Assembly (NCBI RefSeq): GCF_024399335.1
Contig: NZ_CP075339.1
Location: 186,001-250,000 of the forward strand
Reading direction: 5' to 3'
DNA from: Leucobacter aridicollis
Lineage (GTDB): Bacteria > Actinomycetota > Actinomycetes > Actinomycetales > Microbacteriaceae
Length of the DNA stretch: 64,000 nucleotides
The notes beneath the pieces were generated by a model. The model saw nothing but the letters and a program-made list of their open reading frames with translations, was not told where the DNA came from and did no database searches. Shown here one piece after another: positions 34,814 through 43,459 of this stretch (position 1 is the stretch's first letter; every line of letters starts with the position of its first letter). The position numbers were made by a program, and so were the translations under genes.

Positions 34814-35833
34814 ATGACACACTCACCAGCCGATGGCCCCGTGCAACACGCGGAGCCGGCGCCCATCGAAGCGATCAAGCTTCGACACCCGTGGCGGACC
34901 GTGTTCGCCGTCGTACTCATCGTGCTCGTCGGGATCTTCGTCTACGACGCCGCGGTAAACCGCCCCGTGTACAACTGGGCAGAGGTCGGTACCTACGTTT
35001 TCGATACGCGGATCGTGTCGGCAATCGGGTACACCCTGCAGCTCACTGTGTACTCGATGATCATCGCGATCGTGCTTGGCGTCGCACTCGCCGTGATGCG
35101 GCTGTCGCCGAACCCGGTGGTGCGCGTGGTGGCTTGGGTCTACCTATGGATCTTCCGGGGCACCCCTGTCTACGTCCAGCTCACGTTCTGGGGTCTTGTG
35201 CCGGCGATCTACAAGTCGATCGAGCTTGGAATCCCGTTCACTGACGCCGTGGTCACCATTGCGACGAAGGAGCTGCTCAGCTTCTTCACGCTCGCGGTCA
35301 TCGGTCTCGCGCTGAACGAGGCTGCGTACATGGCAGAGATCGTGCGCGCAGGCCTGCTCGCGGTGGACAAGGGGCAGGACGAGGCTGCGACCGCCCTGGG
35401 GCTCGGGTGGTGGCATACGATGACTCGTGTTGTGCTGCCGCAGGCGATGCGCGTCATCATCCCCCCGACAGGCAACGAGGTCATCTCGATGCTGAAGACG
35501 ACATCACTCGTCACAGCAGTTCCGTTCACCCTCGAGCTTTACACCCGCTCACGCGACATCGCGGCAGTCACCTACCAGCCCGTGCCGATGCTCATCGTCG
35601 CGTCGATCTGGTACCTCGTCATCACGTCGATCCTGATGGTGGGCCAGTACTACCTTGAGAAGCACTTCGCGAAGGGGGTCGGACAGCGACCCGACGTACA
35701 ACGCCCGAGCGTCGCGACCGAGACAATCACAGTCGTCGGCGAGGTCGAGAACGACCACCCGACGTACACCGAAAGTGACGGGCGTACGAGCATCGTGCCC
35801 CCGCACTCCGGAACAGGGGGAGGCGGACGATGA
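34814..35833 (+). CDS. Polar amino-acid ABC transporter, permease
   Basis: This 339-residue inner-membrane protein has a single N-terminal helix (about residues 28-50) and then a HisM/GlnP-type permease domain with [17 protein letters not shown] and the EAA loop region [30 protein letters not shown] charged C-terminal tail of about 65 residues is longer than usual. The stop overlaps the ATPase start by 4 bp. It forms the channel for the substrate delivered by the upstream lipoprotein. Confidence 0.93.
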   Translation: MTHSPADGPVQHAEPAPIEAIKLRHPWRTVFAVVLIVLVGIFVYDAAVNRPVYNWAEVGTYVFDTRIVSAIGYTLQLTVYSMIIAIVLGVALAVMRLSPNPVVRVVAWVYLWIFRGTPVYVQLTFWGLVPAIYKSIELGIPFTDAVVTIATKELLSFFTLAVIGLALNEAAYMAEIVRAGLLAVDKGQDEAATALGLGWWHTMTRVVLPQAMRVIIPPTGNEVISMLKTTSLVTAVPFTLELYTRSRDIAAVTYQPVPMLIVASIWYLVITSILMVGQYYLEKHFAKGVGQRPDVQRPSVATETITVVGEVENDHPTYTESDGRTSIVPPHSGTGGGGR

Positions 35834-36609
35834 CCGGCACACTCACGACGACGCCGATGGTGAAGGCCGAGGCAATCTCGAAGTCGTACGGTTCGAACGA
35901 GGTACTGAAGTCGATCTCCCTCGAGGTTGCGCGCGGCGAAGTGCTCTGCCTTGTCGGTCCATCGGGCTCAGGCAAGTCGACGTTCCTGCGCTGCATCAAC
36001 CACCTCGAGACCATCAACGCAGGTAGGCTCTCGGTCGACGGCGAACTCGTCGGATATCGGCAGCACGGCGACAAGATCTACGAGATGCGGCCACGGGAAG
36101 CGGCGAAGCAACGCCGCGACATCGGCATGGTGTTCCAGCGATTTAACCTCTTCCCACACAAGACGGCGCTCGAGAACGTGATGATGGCGCCGACGCTTCT
36201 GAAGAAGGGTTCGAAGTCCCAGCTGCAGTCGCGCGCGATGGAGCTACTCGCCAGGGTGGGGCTTGCCGACAGGCACGACTACTATCCGGCCCACCTGTCT
36301 GGCGGCCAGCAGCAGCGCGTCGCGATCGCGCGGGCGCTTGCGATGGACCCGAAGCTGATGCTGTTCGATGAGCCAACGAGCGCGCTTGATCCGGAGCTCG
36401 TCGGTGAGGTCCTTGACGTGATGAAGGGGCTCGCGGAGAGCGGGATGACGATGATCGTCGTCACGCATGAGATGGGGTTTGCGAAGCAGGTCGCCGACAA
36501 GCTCGTGTTTATGGATGGTGGCGTTGTCGTCGAATCCGGTGATCCCGTCGAGGTGCTCACGAACCCGCAGCGTGAGCGCACGAAGGCGTTCCTCTCGAAG
36601 GTGCTCTAG
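35830..36609 (+). CDS. Polar amino-acid ABC transporter, ATP-binding protein
   Basis: This 259-residue ABC ATPase has Walker [11 protein letters not shown]-loop region [12 protein letters not shown], signature [15 protein letters not shown], Walker [15 protein letters not shown] and a switch His in VVTHEM. It is the GlnQ/HisP class, matching its permease. Translational coupling with the permease and a strong terminator after the stop complete a three-gene importer. Confidence 0.95.
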   Translation: MTGTLTTTPMVKAEAISKSYGSNEVLKSISLEVARGEVLCLVGPSGSGKSTFLRCINHLETINAGRLSVDGELVGYRQHGDKIYEMRPREAAKQRRDIGMVFQRFNLFPHKTALENVMMAPTLLKKGSKSQLQSRAMELLARVGLADRHDYYPAHLSGGQQQRVAIARALAMDPKLMLFDEPTSALDPELVGEVLDVMKGLAESGMTMIVVTHEMGFAKQVADKLVFMDGGVVVESGDPVEVLTNPQRERTKAFLSKVL

Positions 36610-36635
36610 CCTCCCCGGCAAACGGCGTGGAGATA

Positions 36636-36683
36636 GCGAAGCGGCCGGCGATCCTGATCGAATGGATTGCCGGCCGCTTGCGC
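36636..36683 (+). terminator. Terminator after the amino-acid ABC operon
   Basis: Long imperfect hairpin: GCGAAGCGGCCGGCGATC pairs with GATTGCCGGCCGCTTGCGC around an 11-nt loop. It starts 26 bp after the stop and lies before the convergent tagD stop; no T tract. Confidence 0.65.
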
Positions 36684-36717
36684 ATTCCACGCCGCAACTG
36701 CGGCGTGCGCTCGATTG

Positions 36718-37116
36718 CTACGAGTTCACGCCAAGGTCACGCTTGATCTTGGTTGTCGAGACGCCCTCGGTGCGGTCGAGGTAGACGACGTTGCAGTAGG
36801 GGGTAAGGATCTCGAAGCGCTCGTCGCCCTCCCAGTCGCCCCCCATGACGACAGTGTCGATCTCGTACTTGCGGACGTCTTCGATCTTCTGATCCCACGA
36901 GTCCTCGGGGATGACAAGGTCGACGTAGCGCACGGCCTCGAGCATGTTCTTGCGCGTCTCGAAGTCGTGGTAGGTCTTCTTGCCCTTGCCCGCATTGAAC
37001 TCCTCGGTCGACGCGGCGACGACGAGGTAGTCACCGAGGCTTCGCGCGCGCTTCAGGAGCCGAATGTGGCCCCAGTGGAGCAGGTCAAAGGTGCCGTAGG
37101 TCAGGATCCGCTTCAT
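36718..37116 (-). CDS. tagD: Glycerol-3-phosphate cytidylyltransferase
   Basis: This 132-residue protein has the cytidylyltransferase HxGH motif in YGTFDLLHWGHIRLLKRA, TYHDFETRKNMLEAVRYVD, and the C-terminal STTKIKRDL motif that identifies the TagD/TarD group. It makes CDP-glycerol from CTP and glycerol 3-phosphate for polyol-phosphate wall polymers. It stands alone here without other teichoic-acid genes. The ATG is 6 nt behind TAGGAT and probably leaderless. Confidence 0.9.
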   Translation of the reverse strand: MKRILTYGTFDLLHWGHIRLLKRARSLGDYLVVAASTEEFNAGKGKKTYHDFETRKNMLEAVRYVDLVIPEDSWDQKIEDVRKYEIDTVVMGGDWEGDERFEILTPYCNVVYLDRTEGVSTTKIKRDLGVNS

Positions 37117-37233
37117 CCCGCCATCCTATTAGTCTGCGCTGAGGATCGCGCGTCTCGGAGAAAGCCCTGGTTGTGCCGCCCAAAGCTGCGTAGACTCTGT
37201 GGCACACGTTTCACCGCTGAAAGGGGAGCGACT

Positions 37234-37437
37234 ATGGCTGAAGAAACACAGAAGGCACTGCCGGATCACGACTCTGATCCAGCCAGAACCCCGGGCGACG
37301 GCTGGGTCGGTGAGGGCGGTGCGTCGCACCTCGGCCCTGCCACGCATACTGCCTCTGGGCACGAGGGCTCAGACGATGACGCTGGTGACGACGCGGGTGA
37401 ACTCGCCGAAAACACCGCCGACGACGAAGCCGAGTAG
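37234..37437 (+). CDS. Small acidic hydrophilic protein
   Basis: A 67-residue product with no hydrophobic segment and a strongly acidic C-terminal half (DDDAGDDAGELAENTADDEAE). AAAGGGGAG is about 8 nt before the ATG. No family recognised; it looks intrinsically disordered. The longer frame upstream overlaps tagD antisense and is rejected. Confidence 0.6.
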   Translation: MAEETQKALPDHDSDPARTPGDGWVGEGGASHLGPATHTASGHEGSDDDAGDDAGELAENTADDEAE

Positions 37438-37524
37438 CGCGGCGTAGTCGTGCAGGGCCGTGGGTCGCGATTTCTTGCGGCTCACGGCCCTTTGGCTCGT
37501 GCGGCCCCAGTCGTCGGGACCATG

Positions 37525-37562
37525 GCGCTGGGGCGCTGGGGCGCTGGGGCGCTGGGGCGCTG
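37525..37562. repeat. 8-bp tandem repeat
   Basis: GCGCTGGG repeated 4.75 times. Non-coding, in the gene-free stretch 37438-37731. Confidence 0.8.
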
Positions 37563-37571
37563 CAAGGTCGC

Positions 37572-37626
37572 GAGGTGGCAGTTGTTGTCGCCTGGCGGCC
37601 GCTGAAGCGACAACAACTGCCACCTC
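37572..37626. repeat. 20-bp perfect inverted repeat
   Basis: GAGGTGGCAGTTGTTGTCGC at 37572-37591 is exactly complementary to 37607-37626, with a 15-nt loop. It lacks a T tract. Two short direct repeats follow (about 37630-37700). The remaining part of 37438-37731 shows no gene. Confidence 0.8.
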
Positions 37627-37731
37627 CAAATGCGCGGCACGGTGGAGTCGGGCACGGTGGAGTCGGGCGCTGACGTGCCGGGCGCAGACGTGCCGGGCGC
37701 GGCAAGGTCGGGTCGGTCAGGGACTGGCCGG

Positions 37732-37950
37732 TTAGCCCGCCGTGAGTACGAGCACGCCCACCACGGCCGACACCGCGGCGATGAGGAGTGCGATCGAAAT
37801 CAGCACTGCGTGCACGGTGAGGAACTTGGTCGCGCGGCCCTGCTCGTCGCGAGCGCGCGGGTCCTGAGCTACGCGGGTCCAGAACCGAGGCCACACGATC
37901 ACGTTGTAGGCGGCGTTTACGAGCAACAGGATTCCTGCGAAGACAACCAT
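37732..37950 (-). CDS. SCO4848-like small membrane protein
   Basis: A 72-residue protein with two membrane helices (about residues 2-20 and 45-70). It has the segment NVIVWPRFWTRV after the first helix and FLTVHAVLISIALL in the second, matching a conserved small actinobacterial membrane family of unknown role. The ATG lies 6 nt behind TAGACT (37957-37962). Confidence 0.75.
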   Translation of the reverse strand: MVVFAGILLLVNAAYNVIVWPRFWTRVAQDPRARDEQGRATKFLTVHAVLISIALLIAAVSAVVGVLVLTAG

Positions 37951-37956
37951 GCCCTC

Positions 37957-37994
37957 AGTCTACGGCCGGGGCTGGCAGCGCCGTCGCCTAGGCT
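37957..37994. promoter_or_regulatory. Divergent leaderless promoters, SCO4848-like and thioesterase
   Basis: Minus strand TAGACT at 37957-37962; plus strand TAGGCT at 37989-37994. Each ends 6 nt before its ATG. Only 50 bp separate the two starts. Confidence 0.5.
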
Positions 37995-38000
37995 TTAGCT

Positions 38001-38414
38001 ATGAGCGGGCACAGGGACATCGTACGCAAATGGGTGAAGCCGGAAGATCTGAATCAGCACGACGCACTGTTCGGCGGCCGCCTACTCGAGTGGGTTGACG
38101 AAGAGGCGGCGATTGTCGCTGTCGTGCAGCTCGGCACCACAGACCTTGTTACGCGGCACATGTCGGCGGTCGACTTCGTCGGACGAGCCAATCGCGGGGA
38201 CCTTCTTGAACTCGAGTACCGCGTCGTTGCGTTCGGCCGTACCTCGATCACGCTGAGCTGCCGTGTAGACAACGTGGTTACTGGGCAGGAGATCCTGCGG
38301 CTCGACAGCATCGTGTTCGTCGCCGTCGACGATTCAGGGCACCCGATGCCGCACGGCTTTACCGGCCCTACAACGGGGACCGAGCGTCTGCGCGCGGGGA
38401 TCGAGATCTCCTAG
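38001..38414 (+). CDS. Acyl-CoA thioesterase (hotdog fold)
   Basis: This 137-residue hotdog protein has the pattern LNQHDALFGGRLLEWVDEEAAIVA (hotdog helix with catalytic Asp/Glu region), TRHMSAVDFVGRANRGDLLELEYRV and GRTSITLSCRVDN. This matches YciA/BACH-type thioesterases that hydrolyse acyl-CoA. Chain preference is unknown. It ends 1-4 bp over the convergent GNAT stop. Confidence 0.88.
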   Translation: MSGHRDIVRKWVKPEDLNQHDALFGGRLLEWVDEEAAIVAVVQLGTTDLVTRHMSAVDFVGRANRGDLLELEYRVVAFGRTSITLSCRVDNVVTGQEILRLDSIVFVAVDDSGHPMPHGFTGPTTGTERLRAGIEIS

Positions 38415-38857
38415 ACAGTGATGTCGTAGGTAACCCAGGGCGTCTGCGTTGCGAGCTTGTCGTAGAGTCCGCGAGCGGTTGCGTTTGAGTCGGCAGTGAT
38501 CCACCTGACGAGCGTCGCACCCTCGTCGCGCGCGATCTCTTCGAGCCGGCCGATGAGGGCCGATGCCGCACCCTTGCCGCGCGCCGCCGGGGTCGTGAAC
38601 AGGTCGTCGAGATAGATGCCTGTCGAGCCGACGAGCGGCCGGGCGAATCGGCGGTAGTGTGCGAGACCGACGATTTCGCCGCCGAGCTCAGCGACAAGGC
38701 CGCGGGTTTCGTGGGCGGGGTCGTGGAGCCAGCCCCACACAGTGTCGAAGACGGCTGGATCGTGTTCCTTCTCGTAGAAGTCGCGGTATCCGCGGTACGT
38801 GGCTTCCCACGCGGCCCGTTCGGCGGGGTCAACGGCGCGAATGATGAGCGCGCTCAC
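38411..38857 (-). CDS. GNAT family N-acetyltransferase
   Basis: This 148-residue protein has the acetyl-CoA fold: an N-terminal helix pair, then GLAHYRRFARPLVGSTGIYLDDLFTTPAARGKGAASALIGRL, where the R-G-K-G-A loop binds the pyrophosphate of acetyl-CoA. It probably acetylates a small molecule. The start overlaps the cupin stop by 4 bp, so the two form an operon and may act on one compound. Confidence 0.87.
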   Translation of the reverse strand: MSALIIRAVDPAERAAWEATYRGYRDFYEKEHDPAVFDTVWGWLHDPAHETRGLVAELGGEIVGLAHYRRFARPLVGSTGIYLDDLFTTPAARGKGAASALIGRLEEIARDEGATLVRWITADSNATARGLYDKLATQTPWVTYDITV

Positions 38858-39144
38858 GCGAGCTTCTCCACTTCAACGAAGACGATGTCGGCGTCTGAGT
38901 ACGGGTTCGAGACCTCATGCTCCGAGCCCGCGGGCCGGGTGTAGCTCACACCGTGCTCGAGCGTCGCGTCGAAGACGCTGCCGTCGGTCCCTGTCACCCG
39001 CATGGTGTCTGTGACAAGCGGGATCACCACGTACTCGAAGTCGTGGCGGTGCATCGGGATGACGCCACCGGGCTTGATCGTCCACTGGGTGACGCGGAAG
39101 TGCTCGTTTTCAAGTTGCACGTCGCCGTGCGATCCGGTGCTCAT
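38854..39144 (-). CDS. Cupin-domain protein
   Basis: A 96-residue single cupin barrel. Motif 1 is GGVIPMHRHDFEYVVIPL (His-His-Glu ligands) and motif 2 includes RPAGSEHEVSNP with the last His. A metal-binding role is likely; substrate unknown. GAAGGGGATGTC precedes the ATG. Coupled to the downstream acetyltransferase. Confidence 0.85.
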   Translation of the reverse strand: MSTGSHGDVQLENEHFRVTQWTIKPGGVIPMHRHDFEYVVIPLVTDTMRVTGTDGSVFDATLEHGVSYTRPAGSEHEVSNPYSDADIVFVEVEKLA

Positions 39145-39399
39145 GACATCCCCTTCGAGTGTGGGTCGGCCCTGGGGCCGAGCGTTTCACAAGCCTATCG
39201 CTGCGGTGTTGGCGAGACTGCTCTGCGGATCGATTCGGGCCGTGTCGCCGCCATAAAATGCATAGCCCACTAAAAGAAAACCTACAGTCATGGCCCACCA
39301 ATTCGGTCACGAAAATTCACCACTTTGCGCGCGAAAAGTGAGAAGGTGAGTACATACGCCCGCTTGAGGGCGCGAGCAATGCTGATAGGAGCATCGAAT

Positions 39400-39975
39400 A
39401 TGACTGCAACAGATACCCAGGAGCGCCCGGTCGAGGAACGGGCTACTGACGGCGCACGCGTGCTGTTCGGCGTTGGCGGTCTCATCGCCATCGTTCTCGG
39501 CCTCTTTGTGATCTTCGCGCCGAAGACTTCCGCCGGCGTGACGCTGACGCTCGTCGCGGCGCTCATCGGCGCATACGCCATCGTCACTGGCATCGTGTAC
39601 TTCGGCACGGCGATCTTCTCGCGCGGGCTCGGAGGCTGGTCGCGAGTCGGGCACATCCTGCTCGGCATCCTCTATGTTGTCGGTGGCGTCATCATCATGT
39701 CGAACCTCATGTTCGCTGGTGTTGTGACCGCGCTGATGTTCTCGATCATGGTTGGCATTCTCTGGCTGTTCGAGGGCATCCTCGCATTCGCGACCGCGTC
39801 GAAGTCGGACAACAAGGTATGGACGATCATCTACGGCATCATCTCGGTGATCGCAGGTATCACGCTGATGTTCTCCCCGCTCATGGGCGCGGTGACGCTG
39901 TGGTGGCTGCTCGGAATCTCGATGGTTGTTCTTGGCGTCGTGCAGGTCGTACGCGCGTTCCGCGTCGGCAAGTAA
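39400..39975 (+). CDS. HdeD/DUF308 family membrane protein
   Basis: This 191-residue protein has six membrane helices between residues 20 and 187, in three pairs with Gly-rich turns (GVGGLIAIVLGLFVIFAPKTSAGVTL is the first). This is the layout of HdeD/DUF308 proteins, linked to acid stress in enterobacteria but of unknown role here. ATG 39400 follows GATAGGAG at 8 nt; the upstream 25 codons are rejected. A strong terminator follows. Confidence 0.85.
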   Translation: MTATDTQERPVEERATDGARVLFGVGGLIAIVLGLFVIFAPKTSAGVTLTLVAALIGAYAIVTGIVYFGTAIFSRGLGGWSRVGHILLGILYVVGGVIIMSNLMFAGVVTALMFSIMVGILWLFEGILAFATASKSDNKVWTIIYGIISVIAGITLMFSPLMGAVTLWWLLGISMVVLGVVQVVRAFRVGK

Positions 39976-40021
39976 CGACACGTAACGGCACAGCCGAAGC
40001 GGGGGTACGTCCCCCGCGCAT

Positions 40022-40055
40022 GCAAAACGCCCCCTCGCGAGAGGGGGCGTTTTGC
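40022..40055. terminator. Bidirectional terminator, HdeD and SseB genes
   Basis: 15-bp perfect arms GCAAAACGCCCCCTC and GAGGGGGCGTTTTGC around GCGA, with TTTT on both strands. Lies between two convergent stops. Confidence 0.9.
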
Positions 40056-40063
40056 GCGCGCGG

Positions 40064-40519
40064 TTACGCCTGCAGTGACTCGGCGGTGATCTCGTCGTCG
40101 CCGAGCACGATCATGATGAACTTCCGCAGGCACACGAGCGAGGACGACGCTTTGTCGAACTCGGCAGCGACGAAGCGGTCTGCTGTGATGAGCGACAACG
40201 CCGCGCGTGCGGGCATGATCGCGCCCTTGAGTTCAGCTCCACCCGAGGTGGGGGCAAGCGCGCGAAGCTCGGCCATCGATGTGAACACAGGGAGCACGAG
40301 CTGGCCCTTGGTCGACCGGATGGTGCGGACCCTTGGGCCCTTCTTCTTTGCCGAAGTGCCCGTCACGTCGACGACAAGGTAGCCCTCGCGCAGCGCAGTG
40401 AGAAACGTGGCGAGGTGCTCGTAGTCTGGCGATGCAGTGAACGCGACGAGCGCGGCTCGCGCAGCCTCGTTCTCGTAGTTCTCGTCGACGCCCTCTGGGA
40501 TCTCGTGCGATTCAGCCAT
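40064..40519 (-). CDS. SseB N-terminal-like domain protein
   Basis: A 151-residue cytoplasmic protein with a single SseB-type domain: an N-terminal helix (ENEAARAALVAFTAS), YLVVDVTG, LVLPVFTSMAELRALAP and a helical C-terminal half. Members are widespread in actinobacteria, role unclear. The ATG is 6 nt behind TAGGCT. It is upstream of no obvious partner; bioN ends 9 bp from its start on the same strand. Confidence 0.7.
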   Translation of the reverse strand: MAESHEIPEGVDENYENEAARAALVAFTASPDYEHLATFLTALREGYLVVDVTGTSAKKKGPRVRTIRSTKGQLVLPVFTSMAELRALAPTSGGAELKGAIMPARAALSLITADRFVAAEFDKASSSLVCLRKFIMIVLGDDEITAESLQA

Positions 40520-40528
40520 GGCTCTAGC

Positions 40529-41152
40529 CTACGGGGCCTGTGCATCGCCGATGCCCCGCGCCGCGAGCGCCTGACCCGTGAGCTGTGCCTGGGAGACGGT
40601 GCGGAGCACAAGCGGCACGGTCCGGGCGCGAAGGCTGCGGTCGAGGCCGCGAGCTCGGGCGGCCTGCTGCGCGTCGCGCGCGAGATCCTGAACCGTCGGA
40701 ATCATGCGAATGGCGAGCGAGAACGTCAGCGAGACGCGTTCGGTGTCGACGCCGAAACGCGCGAGTGGGGTGAGGGCCCACGAGATCGTGTCGAGCATGT
40801 CGCTCGCCCTGGTGCTCGCGGTGACTGCGCTCGCGGCGAAGATGAGGGCGAGAATGTCGGCGATGACCTCGATGCCGCGTTCCCAGCCCGAGCTCCACGT
40901 TTGAAAGACGAAGAGCGGGACCCCGATAAGTGCAAATGCCCGAGCGACCCGCCAGAAGTCGCGCCCTCGGAGCCCCGCGAGGAGCGCGAGCGTGATGCCG
41001 ATCGCAAGTGCGACGAGCGCGGCGATCCAGCCAGGAGCCGCAATGATCGCGATCGCGAAGGCGAAGAGCCCGACAAGTTTCGCGCCCGGCCGGAGTGCGT
41101 GAAGCGGTCCCGGGCGCGTGATGTAGGCGCCGAGGGGCGAGGCGATGCTCAC
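40529..41152 (-). CDS. bioN: Energy-coupling factor transmembrane protein, biotin importer
   Basis: This 207-residue EcfT-type protein has five membrane segments and the coupling-helix motifs AARARGLDRSLRART and the later ALAARGI, where two Ala-Arg-Gly signatures contact the ATPase. Together with BioY and BioM it forms an ECF biotin importer. The start overlaps the bioM stop by 4 bp. Assignment to biotin relies on the BioY neighbour. Confidence 0.9.
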   Translation of the reverse strand: MSIASPLGAYITRPGPLHALRPGAKLVGLFAFAIAIIAAPGWIAALVALAIGITLALLAGLRGRDFWRVARAFALIGVPLFVFQTWSSGWERGIEVIADILALIFAASAVTASTRASDMLDTISWALTPLARFGVDTERVSLTFSLAIRMIPTVQDLARDAQQAARARGLDRSLRARTVPLVLRTVSQAQLTGQALAARGIGDAQAP

Positions 41153-41853
41153 GCCGCCGCCACGCGATCGCGATAGTGCGAGATCGCCGACGCCGCTTCG
41201 CCGTCATAGACGATGCGACCGCGATCCACGACGAGCGCCCGGTCAGCTCGCGCGGCAAGTTCGAGGTTGTGGGTGACGATCACAACCTGCTGTGGCAGCG
41301 ACGTGAGTAGGTCGCCGATGATGCGGGTGTTGCGCAGATCGAGCAGGGTCGTGGGCTCGTCGGTGACGAGGATCCGTGGCCCTGTCGCGAGCACTGTCGC
41401 GATCGCGAGAAGCTGCTGTTGTCCCCCTGAGAGCGCGTGAACGCTCCGCTCGGCGAAGCCGTCGAGCCCGAAGCGCGCGAGCGCGGCGAGCGCGGCCCGT
41501 CTGCGCTCTGCCGCGTCGCGGTGCTCCTGGCGCAGCGAGAGTTCGACGTCTTCGATGACCGTCGGCATGATGAGCTGGGCGGCCGGGTCGGTGAACACGA
41601 ACCCGACGGCCCGGCGGACGGCTGCCCCGTCAGTGACGGTGTCAAGCGGTGGAGCCGAGGTGTCGGCTGCCTCGATCGTGACTACCCCTGAGGTTGGCTC
41701 GACGAGGCCGTTGATGAGCCTGGCGAGGGTCGATTTGCCAGATCCGTTCGCACCGATGACCGCGATCCGCTGCTCCGTAAGCTGGAGCGAGAACGGATGC
41801 AGGATCGTGGCGCCGTCGTGTGAGACGACGCTTGTTTGGTTGAACGAGATCAC
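41149..41853 (-). CDS. bioM: Energy-coupling factor ATPase, biotin importer
   Basis: This 234-residue ABC ATPase has Walker A GANGSGKST, Q-loop FVFTDPAAQL, signature LSGGQQQLLAIATVL, Walker B RILVTDEPTTLLD and switch His IVTHNL. The glutamine-region sequence is of the ECF A-component type. Operon order bioY-bioM-bioN with 9 bp and then a 4-bp overlap. It powers biotin uptake. Confidence 0.92.
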   Translation of the reverse strand: MISFNQTSVVSHDGATILHPFSLQLTEQRIAVIGANGSGKSTLARLINGLVEPTSGVVTIEAADTSAPPLDTVTDGAAVRRAVGFVFTDPAAQLIMPTVIEDVELSLRQEHRDAAERRRAALAALARFGLDGFAERSVHALSGGQQQLLAIATVLATGPRILVTDEPTTLLDLRNTRIIGDLLTSLPQQVVIVTHNLELAARADRALVVDRGRIVYDGEAASAISHYRDRVAAA

Positions 41854-41862
41854 CAGGCGATC

Positions 41863-42516
41863 CTATGCGGTGGTGGAGGCGCTGGAGGCGGTGGGGGGCG
41901 CCGCCGGTGTCGCCGCGGCGCGACCGCGGGCTGGCAACAGCCCTGGAAAAGCCCGGTGGACTGAGGTGGCGACGATCGCCATGAGTACGTTTTTCAACAG
42001 GTCGCCGGGAATGAACGAGAGGCCGAAGACGAACGCCTGGCCGAGCGTAAGGTCTGCGCGCCACGCCATGCCGAGCGCTCCGAGCGGGTAGGTGATCAGG
42101 ATCGACGCCAGGGCGCCGGCAATGAAAATCAGGGGGATGCTCGTCGCGATTCGCTGACGGGGTAGCCGCTCGACGATGAATCCGGTGAAGAACGCGGCGA
42201 TTGGGAAGGAAACAAGATAGCCAACCGAGGGGCCTGCGAACGGGGCGAGGCCAGCACCACCGGCGGTGAACACTGGGAGACCAATGATGCCGACAGCCAT
42301 CCAGAGGAGCACGGCGAGCGCACCACGTGTCGAGCCGAGTACGGCGCCGGCGAGAATGACGGCAAACGTCTGGAGGGTGATCGGGACGACGCCGATCGGA
42401 ATTGCGGGCAAGAACGAGCACGCGCCGATGAGAGCGGCAAAGCTCGCGATGAGCGCGAGGTCTGTCGCGGTGCTACGGCGCCCCCGCGCTGAGGCTGCTG
42501 GTGGTGTGGCGGTCAT
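41863..42516 (-). CDS. bioY: Biotin-binding ECF S-component
   Basis: This 217-residue membrane protein has six helices and the BioY pattern: VPITLQTFAVILAGAVLGSTRGALAVLLWMAVGIIGLPVF and GPSVGYLVSFPIAAFFTGFIVE, with the Asn/Gln/Ser-rich binding loop. It captures biotin for the BioMN module. ATG 42516 follows GGGAG at 6 nt; a TTG four codons earlier is less likely. Upstream lie two BioQ-type palindromes, so biotin repression is expected. Confidence 0.95.
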   Translation of the reverse strand: MTATPPAASARGRRSTATDLALIASFAALIGACSFLPAIPIGVVPITLQTFAVILAGAVLGSTRGALAVLLWMAVGIIGLPVFTAGGAGLAPFAGPSVGYLVSFPIAAFFTGFIVERLPRQRIATSIPLIFIAGALASILITYPLGALGMAWRADLTLGQAFVFGLSFIPGDLLKNVLMAIVATSVHRAFPGLLPARGRAAATPAAPPTASSASTTA

Positions 42517-42540
42517 GAGGACTCCCAAAAAATCAAACCT

Positions 42541-42566
42541 GAACAGTGTTCTGGTGAACGGTGTTC
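42541..42566. promoter_or_regulatory. Twin BioQ-type operators between bioY and bioQ
   Basis: GAACAGTGTTC (42541-42551) and GAACGGTGTTC (42556-42566), 15 bp apart. Each fits TGAAC-N3-GTTCA, the BioQ site described in corynebacteria and mycobacteria. The pair is framed by the longer inverted repeat AACCTGAACA and TGTTCAGGTT. Confidence 0.75.
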
Positions 42567-42588
42567 AGGTTACAGATAGAATGGCTTG

Positions 42589-43122
42589 ATGCGCAACACG
42601 AGAGCCGATGTCGTCGCCGCGGCGCTCCGTGTGCTCGCCACGCAGGGGCTCGAAGCGTGCTCGATGCGACGTGTCGCCGCCGAGATCGAGGTGCAGCCGA
42701 GCGCGCTCTATCATCACGTGCCGAACAAACAGAGCCTGCTTGCGCTCATGGCTGACGAGATCCTGCGTGGCGTACGCCTCGACTCCTCCGACCCGCGCGC
42801 ACTCTGCGTCTCGCTGCGGCGCGCGATGCTCTCGGTACGTGACGGCGCCGATGTCGTCGCTACTGTCGAGGCGTTCAGGCTCGGGTCGTCGGCGATCGAG
42901 CGGCGGCTCGCCGAGCTCGTTGGTGTTGAGGGTGCGCGGACCCTCTTGCTGTACACGTTCGGCCACGCGCAGTCGACGCAGACGCACACACAGGCGGCCG
43001 AGTTTGGGGCGCTGCTCGACGACGCAAGCGGTCAAGAAGCTGCCACGGGGATCGACCTCGAGGCCTCGTTCGACGGCGGCATCGACATCATCCTCGGTGG
43101 CCTCCAAGCTCGCGAAAGATAG
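42589..43122 (+). CDS. bioQ: TetR-family biotin repressor
   Basis: This 177-residue TetR protein starts MRNTRADVVAAALRVLATQGLEACSMRRVAAEIEVQPSALYHHVPNKQSLLALMADEIL, a classical TetR HTH with the recognition helix in SALYHHVPNK. The ligand domain is helical. It is divergent from bioYMN and the space between contains two BioQ-type sites, so I assign BioQ. TAGAAT at 42577-42582 lies 6 nt before the ATG, making the operators overlap its own promoter; autorepression is likely. BioQ works with BirA-linked biotin sensing indirectly; that is not visible here. Confidence 0.85.
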   Translation: MRNTRADVVAAALRVLATQGLEACSMRRVAAEIEVQPSALYHHVPNKQSLLALMADEILRGVRLDSSDPRALCVSLRRAMLSVRDGADVVATVEAFRLGSSAIERRLAELVGVEGARTLLLYTFGHAQSTQTHTQAAEFGALLDDASGQEAATGIDLEASFDGGIDIILGGLQARER

Positions 43123-43229
43123 CGCGATCCAACTGAAATCTGTCTGAAAGTTGCGGCGAATCGGGGCGTTTTCTTTCAGGGAGCCGCGAAATACTAGTGA
43201 CCCACCGCAGCAAACGAAGGGGGAACACA

Positions 43230-43427
43230 ATGGGTTTTCTTGAAGATGCAAAGGACAACGCTGCCAAGGCGGCGAAGAAGGTCGGAGACGCCGTCGAAGA
43301 GGGCGTCGACAAGCTGAAAGACAAAGCCGACGAGGTTCGCGCAGAGGCTGACGTCAAGCGCGCCGAGGCCGAGCGCGACGCCGTGAAGGCTCGCAACGAA
43401 GTGAAGGACGAGCTCCGCGACAAGTAG
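43230..43427 (+). CDS. Small charged helical protein (Rv0909/CsbD-like)
   Basis: A 65-residue Lys/Glu/Asp/Ala-rich protein with heptad-like repeats (DAVEEGVDKLKDKADEVRAEADVKRAEAERDAVKA), no membrane helix. It resembles small stress or 'antitoxin'-labelled proteins of actinobacteria; no toxin gene is beside it. AAGGGGGAAC precedes the ATG and a strong terminator follows. Confidence 0.7.
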   Translation: MGFLEDAKDNAAKAAKKVGDAVEEGVDKLKDKADEVRAEADVKRAEAERDAVKARNEVKDELRDK

Positions 43428-43459
43428 TCCGAGTTTGTGCCTCAGGCATGATGAACTTG

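Noticed and set aside
43230..43427. Toxin-antitoxin antitoxin
   Set aside because: Similarity is compositional only and no toxin candidate is adjacent.
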